NCBI GenBank assembly: GCA_964371055.1
Contig: CAYJLF010000023.1
Span: 1-64,000 of the forward strand
Reading direction: 5' to 3'
Length of the DNA: 64,000 bases
Origin: CAYJLF01 sp964371055
Lineage (GTDB): Bacteria > Eisenbacteria > RBG-16-71-46 > CAIMUX01
The translations under genes and the position numbers were made by a program. Within the stretch, counting starts at the first letter, position 1. Each line of letters opens with the position of its first letter. This document shows positions 16,173 to 24,217 of the stretch, piece after piece. The notes under the pieces were generated by a model that searched no databases, had not been told where the DNA came from, and worked only from the letters and a program-made list of their open reading frames with translations.

Positions 16173-17762
16173 ATGGGACAACCGAACATGAAACATGACG
16201 CGATCATCATCGGAAGCGGCCCGAACAGCCTGGTCGCCGCCTCCTTTCTCTCCAAGGCGGGCTGGAGCGTGCTCCTGCTCGAACGCAACGAGCGGCCCGG
16301 CGGAGGACTCCGCACCGATGAACTGACCCTCCCGGGATTCAAGCATGACGTCTACGCGGGGTTCCTCATCCTGTTCGCGATCTCCCAGGCTTACGCCGAG
16401 CTGGCGCCGGACCTCGCTGCCCGCGGATTGACCTTCGCGAACACCGACACTCCCCTGGGGGTCTCGCTCCCGGGCGGTCGCGCCACGATCCTCACCCGGG
16501 ACATGGAAAGGAACATCGCGGAGGCGGAGCGCCTGCATCCCGGTGACGGGGCCGGCTGGGCCGACCTGGTGCAGAGCCTGGGAGCCCGGGCGGGGCAGAT
16601 CTTCCCCCTCCTCTCCTCGGAACTCACGTCCAACCCGGCGCGCGAGATGATGCGACAGCTGTTCGTCGGCCCCGACGGCGGTGTCGCCCCCTACGCCGCC
16701 GAGTTCCTGGACACGGCCCGCAACTACCTGGAGCGCCAGTTCGCGTCCGAGGAGTGGCGCGCTCTGCTCGCGCCGTGGACCTACCATAGCGGTCGGGGAC
16801 CGGAGGACGCCAACACCGCCTACTCGGTGCAGCTTTCCGGGATGGGCGTGCAGATGGCCGGACTTCCGATCGGCGTGGGCGGCGCGGAGCAGATGGCCAC
16901 CTCGCTGGTCCGCCTGATCGAGGATCATGCCGGCACGATCCGCACCGGCGTCCGCGTGGACCAGATCCTCGTCGAGAGCGGTCGGGCGGTCGGGGTTCGC
17001 CTGGCCACGGGCGAAGAACTTCGCGCCGGACGGGCTGTCCTGGCCTGCGTGAATTCCGATCAGCTCTACCTGCAACTGCTGGCGGGCTCGGGCGCCGTCC
17101 CGCCGTCGCACGAGACCGCCGCCCGGCGCTACCGCTACGGACACAGCGTGCTCGCGGTGCACCTCGCCCTCGCCGAGCCGCCCCGTTGGCACGACTCGCG
17201 CCTCGACCAGTGCGTCTACACCCACGTCTGCAGCGGTCTGGACGGCGTTTCCCGGAACTACAACGAGACGACCCGTCACCTCCTTCCGGCCGATCCGGTG
17301 GTCGGCGTCGGCGTGCCGTCGACCATCGACTCCTCGCGGGCCCCGGCCGGCAAGGCGGTCATGGTGTTGCAGGCCCTCGACACTCCCTTCCACCTGAAGG
17401 GGGACGCCGCGGGACGGATCGACACCGGAGCGGGTGTCTGGACGGAAAAGGTCAAGGAGGCCTATGCCGACCGGGTCATCGAGACGGTCGCCGCGCACAT
17501 CCCGAATCTCAAGGCGTCGATCCTCGGACGCCATGTCCTGAGCCCGCTCGACCTGGAGAACGCGAACCTGAACTGGAACCAGGGCGATCCGTACAGCGGC
17601 GCGCACGACCTCGCGCAGAGTTTCCTTTTACGCCCGCTTCCGGTCCAGCCGTCGCACCGAACACCGGTCGAGAACCTCTGGCAGATCGGGGCCGGGACGT
17701 TCCCCGGGCTCGGCCTCGGGGGTGTCTCCGGGTACATCGTCGCCAAGCAACTGCTGGCCTGA
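16173..17762 (+). CDS. Phytoene-desaturase/carotenoid-isomerase-like FAD oxidoreductase
   Basis: 529 residues. The N-terminal Rossmann fold IIIGSGPNSLVAASFLSKAG is followed by LLLERNERPGGGLRTDEL, the FAD fingerprint of the CrtI/CrtISO/PYROXD2 group, and the C-terminal LWQIGAGTFPGLGLGGVSGY contacts the flavin. The group desaturates or isomerises long conjugated or hydrophobic substrates, but the closest relatives outside carotenogenesis have no known substrate. No carotenoid genes (crtB, crtE) are nearby, so carotenoid synthesis is unlikely. In the plus-strand pathway operon, 57 nt before the dioxygenase-like hydrolase gene. An alternative start is Met6. Confidence 0.88.
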   Translation: MGQPNMKHDAIIIGSGPNSLVAASFLSKAGWSVLLLERNERPGGGLRTDELTLPGFKHDVYAGFLILFAISQAYAELAPDLAARGLTFANTDTPLGVSLPGGRATILTRDMERNIAEAERLHPGDGAGWADLVQSLGARAGQIFPLLSSELTSNPAREMMRQLFVGPDGGVAPYAAEFLDTARNYLERQFASEEWRALLAPWTYHSGRGPEDANTAYSVQLSGMGVQMAGLPIGVGGAEQMATSLVRLIEDHAGTIRTGVRVDQILVESGRAVGVRLATGEELRAGRAVLACVNSDQLYLQLLAGSGAVPPSHETAARRYRYGHSVLAVHLALAEPPRWHDSRLDQCVYTHVCSGLDGVSRNYNETTRHLLPADPVVGVGVPSTIDSSRAPAGKAVMVLQALDTPFHLKGDAAGRIDTGAGVWTEKVKEAYADRVIETVAAHIPNLKASILGRHVLSPLDLENANLNWNQGDPYSGAHDLAQSFLLRPLPVQPSHRTPVENLWQIGAGTFPGLGLGGVSGYIVAKQLLA

Positions 17763-17819
17763 AGCCGGAACCCGGGGCGCAAGCTCCGGACCTTACCCAG
17801 ACAAGGGGATGACCTGACT

Positions 17820-18611
17820 ATGGCAGACGTGATCTCGAAGGGCGTGAGGATCGATTACACCGATACGGGAGCCGGCGACCACACGTTCCTGTTGATGCCC
17901 GCCTGGTGCATGAGCCGCTCCATCTACGATGATCTGGTGCCGTTGCTCGCGGCGAAGAATCGGGTGCTCGCGATGGACTGGCGCGGACACGGCGCCTCCG
18001 AGAAGCCCGCGTCCGACTTCGGCGCCGCGGAACTCATCGACGACGCCATCGCGGTGATCGAGGCCTCCGGAGCACGGCAGGTCATCCCGGTCTCCTCGTC
18101 GCACGCCGGGTGGGTGAACATCTCGATCCGCCACCGGCTGGGCCCGGCTCGGATTCCCAAGCTCGTGTTCATCGACTGGCTGGTGCTTCCGCCGGCGCCG
18201 GAGTTCGTCCAGCTCGTCGGTGGGCTGGCCTCGGCCGACGGTTGGGAACGAACCCGCGGCATCCTGTTCGATATCTGGCTGAAGGGGGTCACCGACCAGC
18301 GCGAGATCGACTTCGTGCGGGGCGAGATGGGCTCCTACGGCGCTGACATGTGGATGCGCTCGGGGCGCGAAATCGGCGGCTGCTACCAGCAGTTCGGCGG
18401 CCATCCCCTGGCTTACATGTCGACCCTCGATCCGCCGGCCCCGGTCCTGCACATCTACGCGCAGCCGCGGGACGAGGATTACCGGCAGGGCCAGACCGAC
18501 TTCGCGGCGCACCACCCCTGGTATCGCTTCGAGCGGCTCGAAGCGCACTCGCACTTCCCGACCTTCGAGTCGTCACCGCGCATCGCGGCGGCCATCACAG
18601 CGTTCGCTTAG
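17820..18611 (+). CDS. Alpha/beta-hydrolase-fold protein related to cofactor-free 2,4-dioxygenases (HOD/QDO)
   Basis: 263 residues. Compared from memory with 1H-3-hydroxy-4-oxoquinaldine 2,4-dioxygenase (Hod), similarity runs the whole length: WRGHG, PVSSSHAGWV (Hod has PVSHSHGGWV), DWLVLPPAPEF, GILFDIWLKG, YAQP and SHFP. The nucleophile Ser (S94), the Asp on the following strand (D119) and the C-terminal His (H245) are kept. Two active-site histidines of Hod (38 and 100, recalled numbering) are Met31 and Ser93 here. Hod cleaves 3-hydroxy-4-quinolones with O2 and no cofactor, releasing CO. This protein may be such a dioxygenase with altered specificity, or a hydrolase. AAGGGGATG precedes the ATG by about 7 nt. 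Same operon as the flavoprotein and NTF2-like genes. Confidence 0.8.
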   Translation: MADVISKGVRIDYTDTGAGDHTFLLMPAWCMSRSIYDDLVPLLAAKNRVLAMDWRGHGASEKPASDFGAAELIDDAIAVIEASGARQVIPVSSSHAGWVNISIRHRLGPARIPKLVFIDWLVLPPAPEFVQLVGGLASADGWERTRGILFDIWLKGVTDQREIDFVRGEMGSYGADMWMRSGREIGGCYQQFGGHPLAYMSTLDPPAPVLHIYAQPRDEDYRQGQTDFAAHHPWYRFERLEAHSHFPTFESSPRIAAAITAFA

Positions 18612-18716
18612 GACTGCAGGGTTCGCGGTTGCGGCCCGGATCGCGCGACCGGAGGGGGGTGTGCACCCGCCCACCACGCGCGAGGGCCGTACAGCATCAA
18701 TCGGAAGGAGGCTCTC

Positions 18717-19136
18717 ATGACGCCCGTCGAGGTCGTTCACGATATGTACCAGTGCTTCAAGAGCGGCAACATGGAGAAGTTGCGGAACGAGATCTTCGCG
18801 CCGGATCTGGTGTGGAAGCTCCCGGGACGCAGCCCGATCGCCGGGGAGAAGTCCGGCATCAACGAGGTCCTCGGCTTCTTCGGCAGCCTGCGCAAGCTCG
18901 GGCTCAGCGTCACGCCGGAGGGCATGACGCCGCTCGGCGAGAACAAGGTCGCCGAGTTCTACCACGCCTCGGGGGCCGTCAACGGCGCGGAGCTGAAGGC
19001 GTACAACTGCAACCTCTACACCGTCCGGGATGGCCGGATCGTCGAGGTGCAGGTCTTCATGACCGACCAGTACGGCTACGACGCGTTCGCCTGGGCCGGC
19101 TTCCAGCTCAAGCCGCTCCCGGACCGCCTCGCATGA
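18717..19136 (+). CDS. NTF2/SnoaL-like protein
   Basis: 139 residues with the SnoaL-like fold: VEVVHDMYQCFKSGNMEKLRNEIFAPDLVWKLPGRSPIAG, GINEVLGFFGSLRKLG, and a terminal strand pair YNCNLYTVRDGRIVEVQVFMTDQYGYDAFAW. This member has the KLPG(R)SPIAG strand seen in the YesE/LimA-like subset. Strong GGAAGGAGG 5 nt upstream of the ATG. Its stop overlaps the next gene (lipoprotein) by 4 nt, which ties the exported-protein genes to the same transcript as the enzymes. Confidence 0.87.
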   Translation: MTPVEVVHDMYQCFKSGNMEKLRNEIFAPDLVWKLPGRSPIAGEKSGINEVLGFFGSLRKLGLSVTPEGMTPLGENKVAEFYHASGAVNGAELKAYNCNLYTVRDGRIVEVQVFMTDQYGYDAFAWAGFQLKPLPDRLA

Positions 19137-19741
19137 GGCCGGCCCTCACCAGGATCCGACGGCGCTTCACCTGGCCGTTGCTGGTGTTCGCCCTGGCGGG
19201 GTGCGACAGCGACGCGGTGGTGCCCAGGCAGGCGAACAGCGGTCCGGAGGCTCACCCGAACATCCTCTGGGAGGACATCGTCTACGCGGACATGGACTCG
19301 GCCAAAGGCGGGGATCCGCGGGGCGTCTATGCGCCCAACAACCCGCTTCTGGTCTACTACCCGCCCACGGATCCCGGCGTCACCGTGACCGAGGTGCCGA
19401 TCGAGAAGTTCGGGGCCGGCACCGTCACCTTCGCCGGGGAAACCGCGGACCGCGGCACCTACACGACCGACCAGTGGTTCCTCAGCGTGCGGTCGACCAT
19501 CACCTTCCGGGAGGACACCACGGTCGTCACCATGCCGATCGATGCTTCCGGGGTCTTTCTCGGCCGCCACGGCACCTGGACCACGCCGGAGACAGGCCTC
19601 ATGGTCCTGGACGGCCGCGACAGCATCGACTACACCGCCGACGAGAAGGGGATGTACCTTTATCGTTACATCCCCTACTGGCGGAGCTACGTGACGTTTC
19701 CGCCGCTCGTGGTCCCGGTCATCAAGGTGCTCAAGAAGTGA
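19133..19741 (+). CDS. Small lipoprotein of unknown function
   Basis: 202 residues. The N-terminus has Arg residues, a hydrophobic stretch and the lipobox LAGC (FALAGCDSD), so it should be a lipidated envelope protein. The mature part is beta-rich (TVTEVPIEKFGAGTVTFAG, STITFREDTTVVTMPIDASG) with a repeated YIPYWRSYVTFPP end, and resembles no family I can name. The start overlaps the preceding NTF2-like gene (ATGA), so translation is coupled. The following gene also encodes a lipoprotein. Possible role: surface or periplasmic partner of the uptake proteins downstream; this is inference from position. Confidence 0.75.
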   Translation: MRPALTRIRRRFTWPLLVFALAGCDSDAVVPRQANSGPEAHPNILWEDIVYADMDSAKGGDPRGVYAPNNPLLVYYPPTDPGVTVTEVPIEKFGAGTVTFAGETADRGTYTTDQWFLSVRSTITFREDTTVVTMPIDASGVFLGRHGTWTTPETGLMVLDGRDSIDYTADEKGMYLYRYIPYWRSYVTFPPLVVPVIKVLKK

Positions 19742-19791
19742 GCGGCCGACCTCGCCGGGCCTCCCATCCACCCGCAGGGCATAACCATTCC

Positions 19792-21807
19792 ATGAAACAG
19801 CCATCTCTCCTGAAACTGCTCGGCGCCCCGTCCCCGGACTCCATCGGCCGCGGTGCGCTTCTCCTGATCCTGACGCTGGTCACTTCACTCACCGGTTGCA
19901 CCGACGCCGTCATGAACCCGGAGCAGGTGATCCCGGACGTCGGAGTGGTCTACCGCGGCCACGGCCTCTTCCGGAACGACACGGCGGTCATCGACTCCGC
20001 CAGCGGAGAGGCGCTTCGCCTCGTCTTCGCGCGTCTCGGGAACCGGGTCGACGGTGACGGGACCTACGAGTCGCCCTGCAACTCCCTCGGATCCGCACTC
20101 GCCGCGGCGGGGGCGGGCGACATCGTGCTGGTCTTTCGCGGCACCGATCCGGGGGTCCCGGACTTCCGCGTTCCGGAGGGCGTCCGTCTCTTCTCCGATC
20201 ATCCCTACCAGCGCATCTCCACCCGGAACTTCGGTTTCATGACCCTGCCGCTGACCGGAACGGAACCGCCCCCGCGGGTCACCGGAACCGCGGTCCTGGA
20301 CAACCGCACGGAGATCGCCGGCTTCCAGTTCGTGAGCGACACGGGCCACGGGATCCGGGCCCGCGACGTGGCCGACGTCGTCATTCGCGACAACCGATTC
20401 GTGAACACCTTCCGCCAGGGCGTCTATCTCCTTGACGTTTCCGGACGAATCCTGATCCATGACAATCAGGTCTTCGCCACGCAGGAGGACTCGACCTCGC
20501 CCGGCATCTTCCTGGAGAACACCCGGGTCACGATGAACGCCCGGATCTTCCGGAACTCGGTGCATCGCCCGGCCGGCGACGGCATCAAGATCCAGACGCG
20601 CCTCTCCGGCATCACGGTGGCGACGGTGGACAGCAACACCGTCTCCGAAAGCGTCGGCTCCGGCATCAAGTTCTTCAGCTTCAACCAGGCGAACACCACG
20701 GCGGTCATCTCGAACAACGTGGTGACCCGCAATCGACTCGAGTTCGCCCAGGACGGTGCGATCCGCTTCGGCACCTTCGACGACATCCGCGGAAACGTCA
20801 CCGTGCTGAACAACCGGATCACCGACTGCGCGAGCAATGGCATCTTCATCGGCAGCGAGCACCAGGCCCGGACCGAAGTGAACATCCTCGGGAACGACGT
20901 CTCGGAGTGCGTCGGCAACGGGATCTTCGTGGGGGCGCAGCAGACCAGCTTCCAACGGGCACTGATCTCCGACAACTACGTGCGGAACGTCCGGATCAAC
21001 ACCGAGTCGGTCGGCTTCCCGTCCGGCCACGGGATCTTCCTCGGTGCCCTCTACACCGGCAGCGTGGACGGCACGATCGTCTTCAACCGGCTCTACGAAA
21101 ACAGCAAGAACGGCCTCTTCTGCGCGAGCTTCAACTCCGGGAGCGTGACCGCCCTGGTCGCGGACAATCTCTTCTCTCACAACGAGTCCAACGGCATCGA
21201 GATCAACTGCGGTCTGAACGTGCCACCTCCCGGCCCGAACCAGGTGCCGCCGCCCCTGCCGCCTCCGGGCGTCAACCGCGGCCGCTTCCGGGTCTTCAAC
21301 AACGTCGTCGCCGGCAACCACGGGCGCGGCGATCCCGGCCAGGAGGGCGGCGGCATCATGAACCTCGGTTTCAACGGAACCGACATGGAGGTTCTGCTGC
21401 AGGGGAATCACATCAACGCCAACGGCGACGGCAACGGCGCGTACGCCGGCCTGGGGATTCTGATCTTCGACCAGGCGACCGCCAACATCGCGCTCCGTTA
21501 CAACACCCTCGCGCTCAACCCGGCCTCGCCCGCGGTCAACGCCCGGACCTTCGCGGCGATCCCGCCGAACATCCCCGTCCCGGGCCAGACCAGCAGCCTC
21601 TGCCTGGAATTGACGGGCAACGTGAGCGACACCGGGTTTCAGCTCACCCGGGACGACCTGACGGCGTTCTCCGCCTCCCTGGCCGCTAATCAGGGATTCA
21701 TCATGATCCCCTCTCCCCTGGGATCGGATCCGGAGTGCCCGCCGCTGGCGCCCGCCCCGGCCGGTTTCGGCCTCGGATCACAACCCCTAACAGGAATGGG
21801 CCAATGA
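19792..21807 (+). CDS. Right-handed parallel beta-helix lipoprotein
   Basis: 671 residues. Signal with lipobox LTGC (TSLTGCTDAVMN), then about 20 repeats of the pectate-lyase/PbH1 kind: I-x-D/S/N-N-x-V/I-x-x-x-x-x-x-G-I (for example DNRFVNTFRQGVYL, NNRITDCASNGIFI, GNDVSECVGNGIFV, DNLFSHNESNGIEI). The family includes polysaccharide lyases, epimerases and passive surface scaffolds. A proline-rich loop (PPPGPNQVPPPLPPPG) sits near residue 485. No catalytic Asp/Arg set is obvious. The stop overlaps the start of the next outer-membrane gene by 4 nt. Likely surface-exposed carbohydrate-interacting protein. Confidence 0.8.
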   Translation: MKQPSLLKLLGAPSPDSIGRGALLLILTLVTSLTGCTDAVMNPEQVIPDVGVVYRGHGLFRNDTAVIDSASGEALRLVFARLGNRVDGDGTYESPCNSLGSALAAAGAGDIVLVFRGTDPGVPDFRVPEGVRLFSDHPYQRISTRNFGFMTLPLTGTEPPPRVTGTAVLDNRTEIAGFQFVSDTGHGIRARDVADVVIRDNRFVNTFRQGVYLLDVSGRILIHDNQVFATQEDSTSPGIFLENTRVTMNARIFRNSVHRPAGDGIKIQTRLSGITVATVDSNTVSESVGSGIKFFSFNQANTTAVISNNVVTRNRLEFAQDGAIRFGTFDDIRGNVTVLNNRITDCASNGIFIGSEHQARTEVNILGNDVSECVGNGIFVGAQQTSFQRALISDNYVRNVRINTESVGFPSGHGIFLGALYTGSVDGTIVFNRLYENSKNGLFCASFNSGSVTALVADNLFSHNESNGIEINCGLNVPPPGPNQVPPPLPPPGVNRGRFRVFNNVVAGNHGRGDPGQEGGGIMNLGFNGTDMEVLLQGNHINANGDGNGAYAGLGILIFDQATANIALRYNTLALNPASPAVNARTFAAIPPNIPVPGQTSSLCLELTGNVSDTGFQLTRDDLTAFSASLAANQGFIMIPSPLGSDPECPPLAPAPAGFGLGSQPLTGMGQ

Positions 21808-23144
21808 CCTCGCACCGCATCGGAATCGCCGCCCGGGCTTTCGGGATCTCTCTTCTGCTGGCGCTGTCCGCTCCGCGTCCCGTCGCGGCGGGGAACGGCT
21901 TCTTCATCACGACCTACGGCGGCCGGTACATGGGCATGGGGGGAACCTACAGCACCTTCGGCGGCACCGTCATGTCGGTGCAGTCGAATCCCGCGACCCT
22001 TCTGGACCTGTCGAAGGCCCGGGTGGAGTTGGGCTCGGCTCAGATCTTCGGGACCCTTCATTACAACGACAGCTTTCACAGCCTGGACCATGTCAACTCG
22101 GAACTGTCGTTCGACAACGCCGGGGAGTCGCGCACCTTCGCCGCCATCCCGTACGTCGGCTTCGCCCGGCCCCTGAACGATCGCATGGCCTGGGGAATCG
22201 CGGCCTATGCGCAGGCGGGCGGAGGTGTCGACATCAACTCCATCGAGTCCCTGCTTCCGCTGGAGGTCAGCCGCCCCACTCCGCTCGTCATGACCAGGAC
22301 GCTGCGGGACCAGTTCCAGGGCGCCCTCTTCTTCAAGGTCACCCCGGCGTTCGCGTTGGAGCTCCGGAATCTCCGCCTGGGACTCGGCCTCGACCTCGTT
22401 TACGGCGATCTGACCAACAAGATCACTTTCTGGGACATGGACCGGACGACCGTCCTGCTGCGCGACGACTACGACGGCGACCCGCAGTATGCCGTCGGGG
22501 GAAAGGTCGGTTTGACCTACGCGTGGGAGGGAATCACGGTCGGGTATGCCTATATGCTCGAAAACACCTTCGAGTTCGACGGCAAGTTCACGGAGACCGA
22601 TATCAACGGGAAGCAGACGACCTCCGACGTGAGCAACACCATGTCGCTGCCCGACCGGCACACGATCGGCGCATCCTTTGCCCGCGGCCCCTGGACCGTG
22701 GCGGGCGAAGGCAACCTGGTTCGCTACGGCGCCTACTACGATCATCGCCGGCTCACGCTGTCGGAGCCGCTCTTCCCCGGCGGCGCCGTCGTCGCGGATG
22801 AGTTGATCAACTACCGGGACCAATGGATCGTCAACGCCGGGCTGGAATATCGCCGTGGGCGAGCCTCCTACCGAACCGGCTGGAACTACGGGAGAAGCCC
22901 GATCCGCGGTTACGCCGTCTCTCCGCAGGACAACCTCGTCGCCGAACATCATGCGCAGATCGGCTTCGGCTACGACGCGAAGCCCTACTCCTATTCGTTC
23001 GCGATCGAGCGGGCCTTCAAGAACAGCGAAGAGGGGGACTACAACAGCGTCTGGGGCAAGCAGCGTTTCTTCACCCGCTCCGACCGGTATGACCTGGACT
23101 TGCAGCAGGTGCTCATCTACTTCGCGGTCGCCCGGGAGCTTTGA
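21804..23144 (+). CDS. FadL/OmpP1-like outer-membrane transporter
   Basis: 446 residues with a Sec signal peptide ending at VAAG, then GNGFFITTYGGRYMGMGGTYSTFGGTVMSVQSNPATLL, the characteristic N-terminal hatch region of FadL/TodX family porins (G-x-x-x-x-x-x-NPA). The rest is alternating beta-strands ending in a hydrophobic strand (LQQVLIYFAVAREL). FadL proteins admit long-chain fatty acids and aromatic hydrocarbons such as toluene. Within a gene cluster for transformation of an unknown compound, this is the best clue that the substrate is hydrophobic. Starts inside the previous stop codon (ATGA). Confidence 0.8.
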   Translation: MTSHRIGIAARAFGISLLLALSAPRPVAAGNGFFITTYGGRYMGMGGTYSTFGGTVMSVQSNPATLLDLSKARVELGSAQIFGTLHYNDSFHSLDHVNSELSFDNAGESRTFAAIPYVGFARPLNDRMAWGIAAYAQAGGGVDINSIESLLPLEVSRPTPLVMTRTLRDQFQGALFFKVTPAFALELRNLRLGLGLDLVYGDLTNKITFWDMDRTTVLLRDDYDGDPQYAVGGKVGLTYAWEGITVGYAYMLENTFEFDGKFTETDINGKQTTSDVSNTMSLPDRHTIGASFARGPWTVAGEGNLVRYGAYYDHRRLTLSEPLFPGGAVVADELINYRDQWIVNAGLEYRRGRASYRTGWNYGRSPIRGYAVSPQDNLVAEHHAQIGFGYDAKPYSYSFAIERAFKNSEEGDYNSVWGKQRFFTRSDRYDLDLQQVLIYFAVAREL

Positions 23145-23167
23145 GCAGGGCCGTGCCCGGGGAGGCC

Positions 23168-24187
23168 ATGCAGAGCACGAGCGTCATCATCACCCGGAAG
23201 GGCGGTCCGGAGGTCCTCCAGCAGGTCGAGCGGGATGTCCCGGAGCCGGGACCGGGCGAGGTCAGGATCCTGGTCCGCTACTGCGGCGTCGGGTTCACCG
23301 ACGTCATCATGCGCCTGGGATACTACCCCTACGCTCCGCGGATTCCGTTCGCCCCCGGCTACGAGATCCTCGGCCTCGTCGAGTCGACCGGGCCGGGAGT
23401 GCAGGGTTTCACGAAGGGTGATCGCGTCGTCGCGCTGACCGTGACCGGCGGCTACTCCAGTTGCATGCTCGTGCCCGCGGACGACCTGTTGCCTGCTCCC
23501 GACGATCTCGATGACCGGGAGGCGACCGCCGTCATCCTGAACTACGTGACGGCCTACCAGATGCTCCATCGCGCGGCGGAGGTGCGCGCCGGCCAGAGCG
23601 TGCTGTTCTCCGGGGCGTCGGGTGGCGTGGGCACGGCGCTGCTGCAGTTGGGGCGCGTCGCCGGCCTCGAGATGTACGGCACGACCTCGCGACCGGACGA
23701 CCCGGTCATCGAGGCCAACGGCGGCATCCCGATCAACTACCGGACCGGGCACGTCGCCCGCGAGGTCCGGCGGAAGAGCTCGGGACGCGGGGTGGATGCC
23801 GCTTTCGACGGGATCGGCGGCTCGTTCTTCTGGATATGCCGCGCTTCCCTCGCGCCGGGCGGACGCCTGATCAGCTACGGCTTCACCGGCGGCATCAGGA
23901 ACGGGAAGAGCGACATGATCGCCACGATGGGCGGCCTCGCATCGCTCGCGGCCGGCAAGTTGCTCATGGGCCGGCGAAGCCGGTTCTTTGGCGTGACCGC
24001 GCTCTATCGGCAGACCAGAGCGCCCTTCCGGGAGGACCTCCCCGTCGTCTTCTCGCTCCTGCGCGCTGGACGCATCAAGCCGCGGATCGCGGAGGTACTG
24101 CCCCTCTCCGCGGCCCGTCGCGCCCACGAACTTCTGGAAAGGGGCGGCGTGAAGGGAAAGCTCTTGCTCCGCTGCACCGACGGCTGA
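23168..24187 (+). CDS. MDR-family NADPH:quinone/enone oxidoreductase (zinc-free type)
   Basis: 339 residues from the ATG chosen. N-terminal GroES-like domain (TRKGGPEVLQQVERDVPEP), GYEILGLVESTGPGVQGF, and the NADP-binding motif SGASGGVGTALLQLG. Structural zinc cysteines are absent, as in quinone reductase and VAT-1/zeta-crystallin groups. The group reduces enones or quinones. The start could also be a GTG 15 nt upstream (AGCAGGG before it) because GGAGG lies only 2 nt before the ATG. It follows the FadL-like gene closely and belongs to the pathway operon. Confidence 0.88.
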   Translation: MQSTSVIITRKGGPEVLQQVERDVPEPGPGEVRILVRYCGVGFTDVIMRLGYYPYAPRIPFAPGYEILGLVESTGPGVQGFTKGDRVVALTVTGGYSSCMLVPADDLLPAPDDLDDREATAVILNYVTAYQMLHRAAEVRAGQSVLFSGASGGVGTALLQLGRVAGLEMYGTTSRPDDPVIEANGGIPINYRTGHVAREVRRKSSGRGVDAAFDGIGGSFFWICRASLAPGGRLISYGFTGGIRNGKSDMIATMGGLASLAAGKLLMGRRSRFFGVTALYRQTRAPFREDLPVVFSLLRAGRIKPRIAEVLPLSAARRAHELLERGGVKGKLLLRCTDG

Positions 24188-24217
24188 TCCACACGAGCCA
24201 AGAGGGAGAGGTCGAAG

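Noticed and set aside
16173..17762. Carotenoid biosynthesis assignment for the CrtI-like flavoprotein
   Set aside because: No phytoene synthase or prenyl-transferase genes nearby; the neighbours point to another pathway.
19885..21411. 508-residue open frame on the minus strand opposite the beta-helix gene
   Set aside because: Asp/Val/Arg-rich with no motif; the plus-strand beta-helix repeats explain the sequence.
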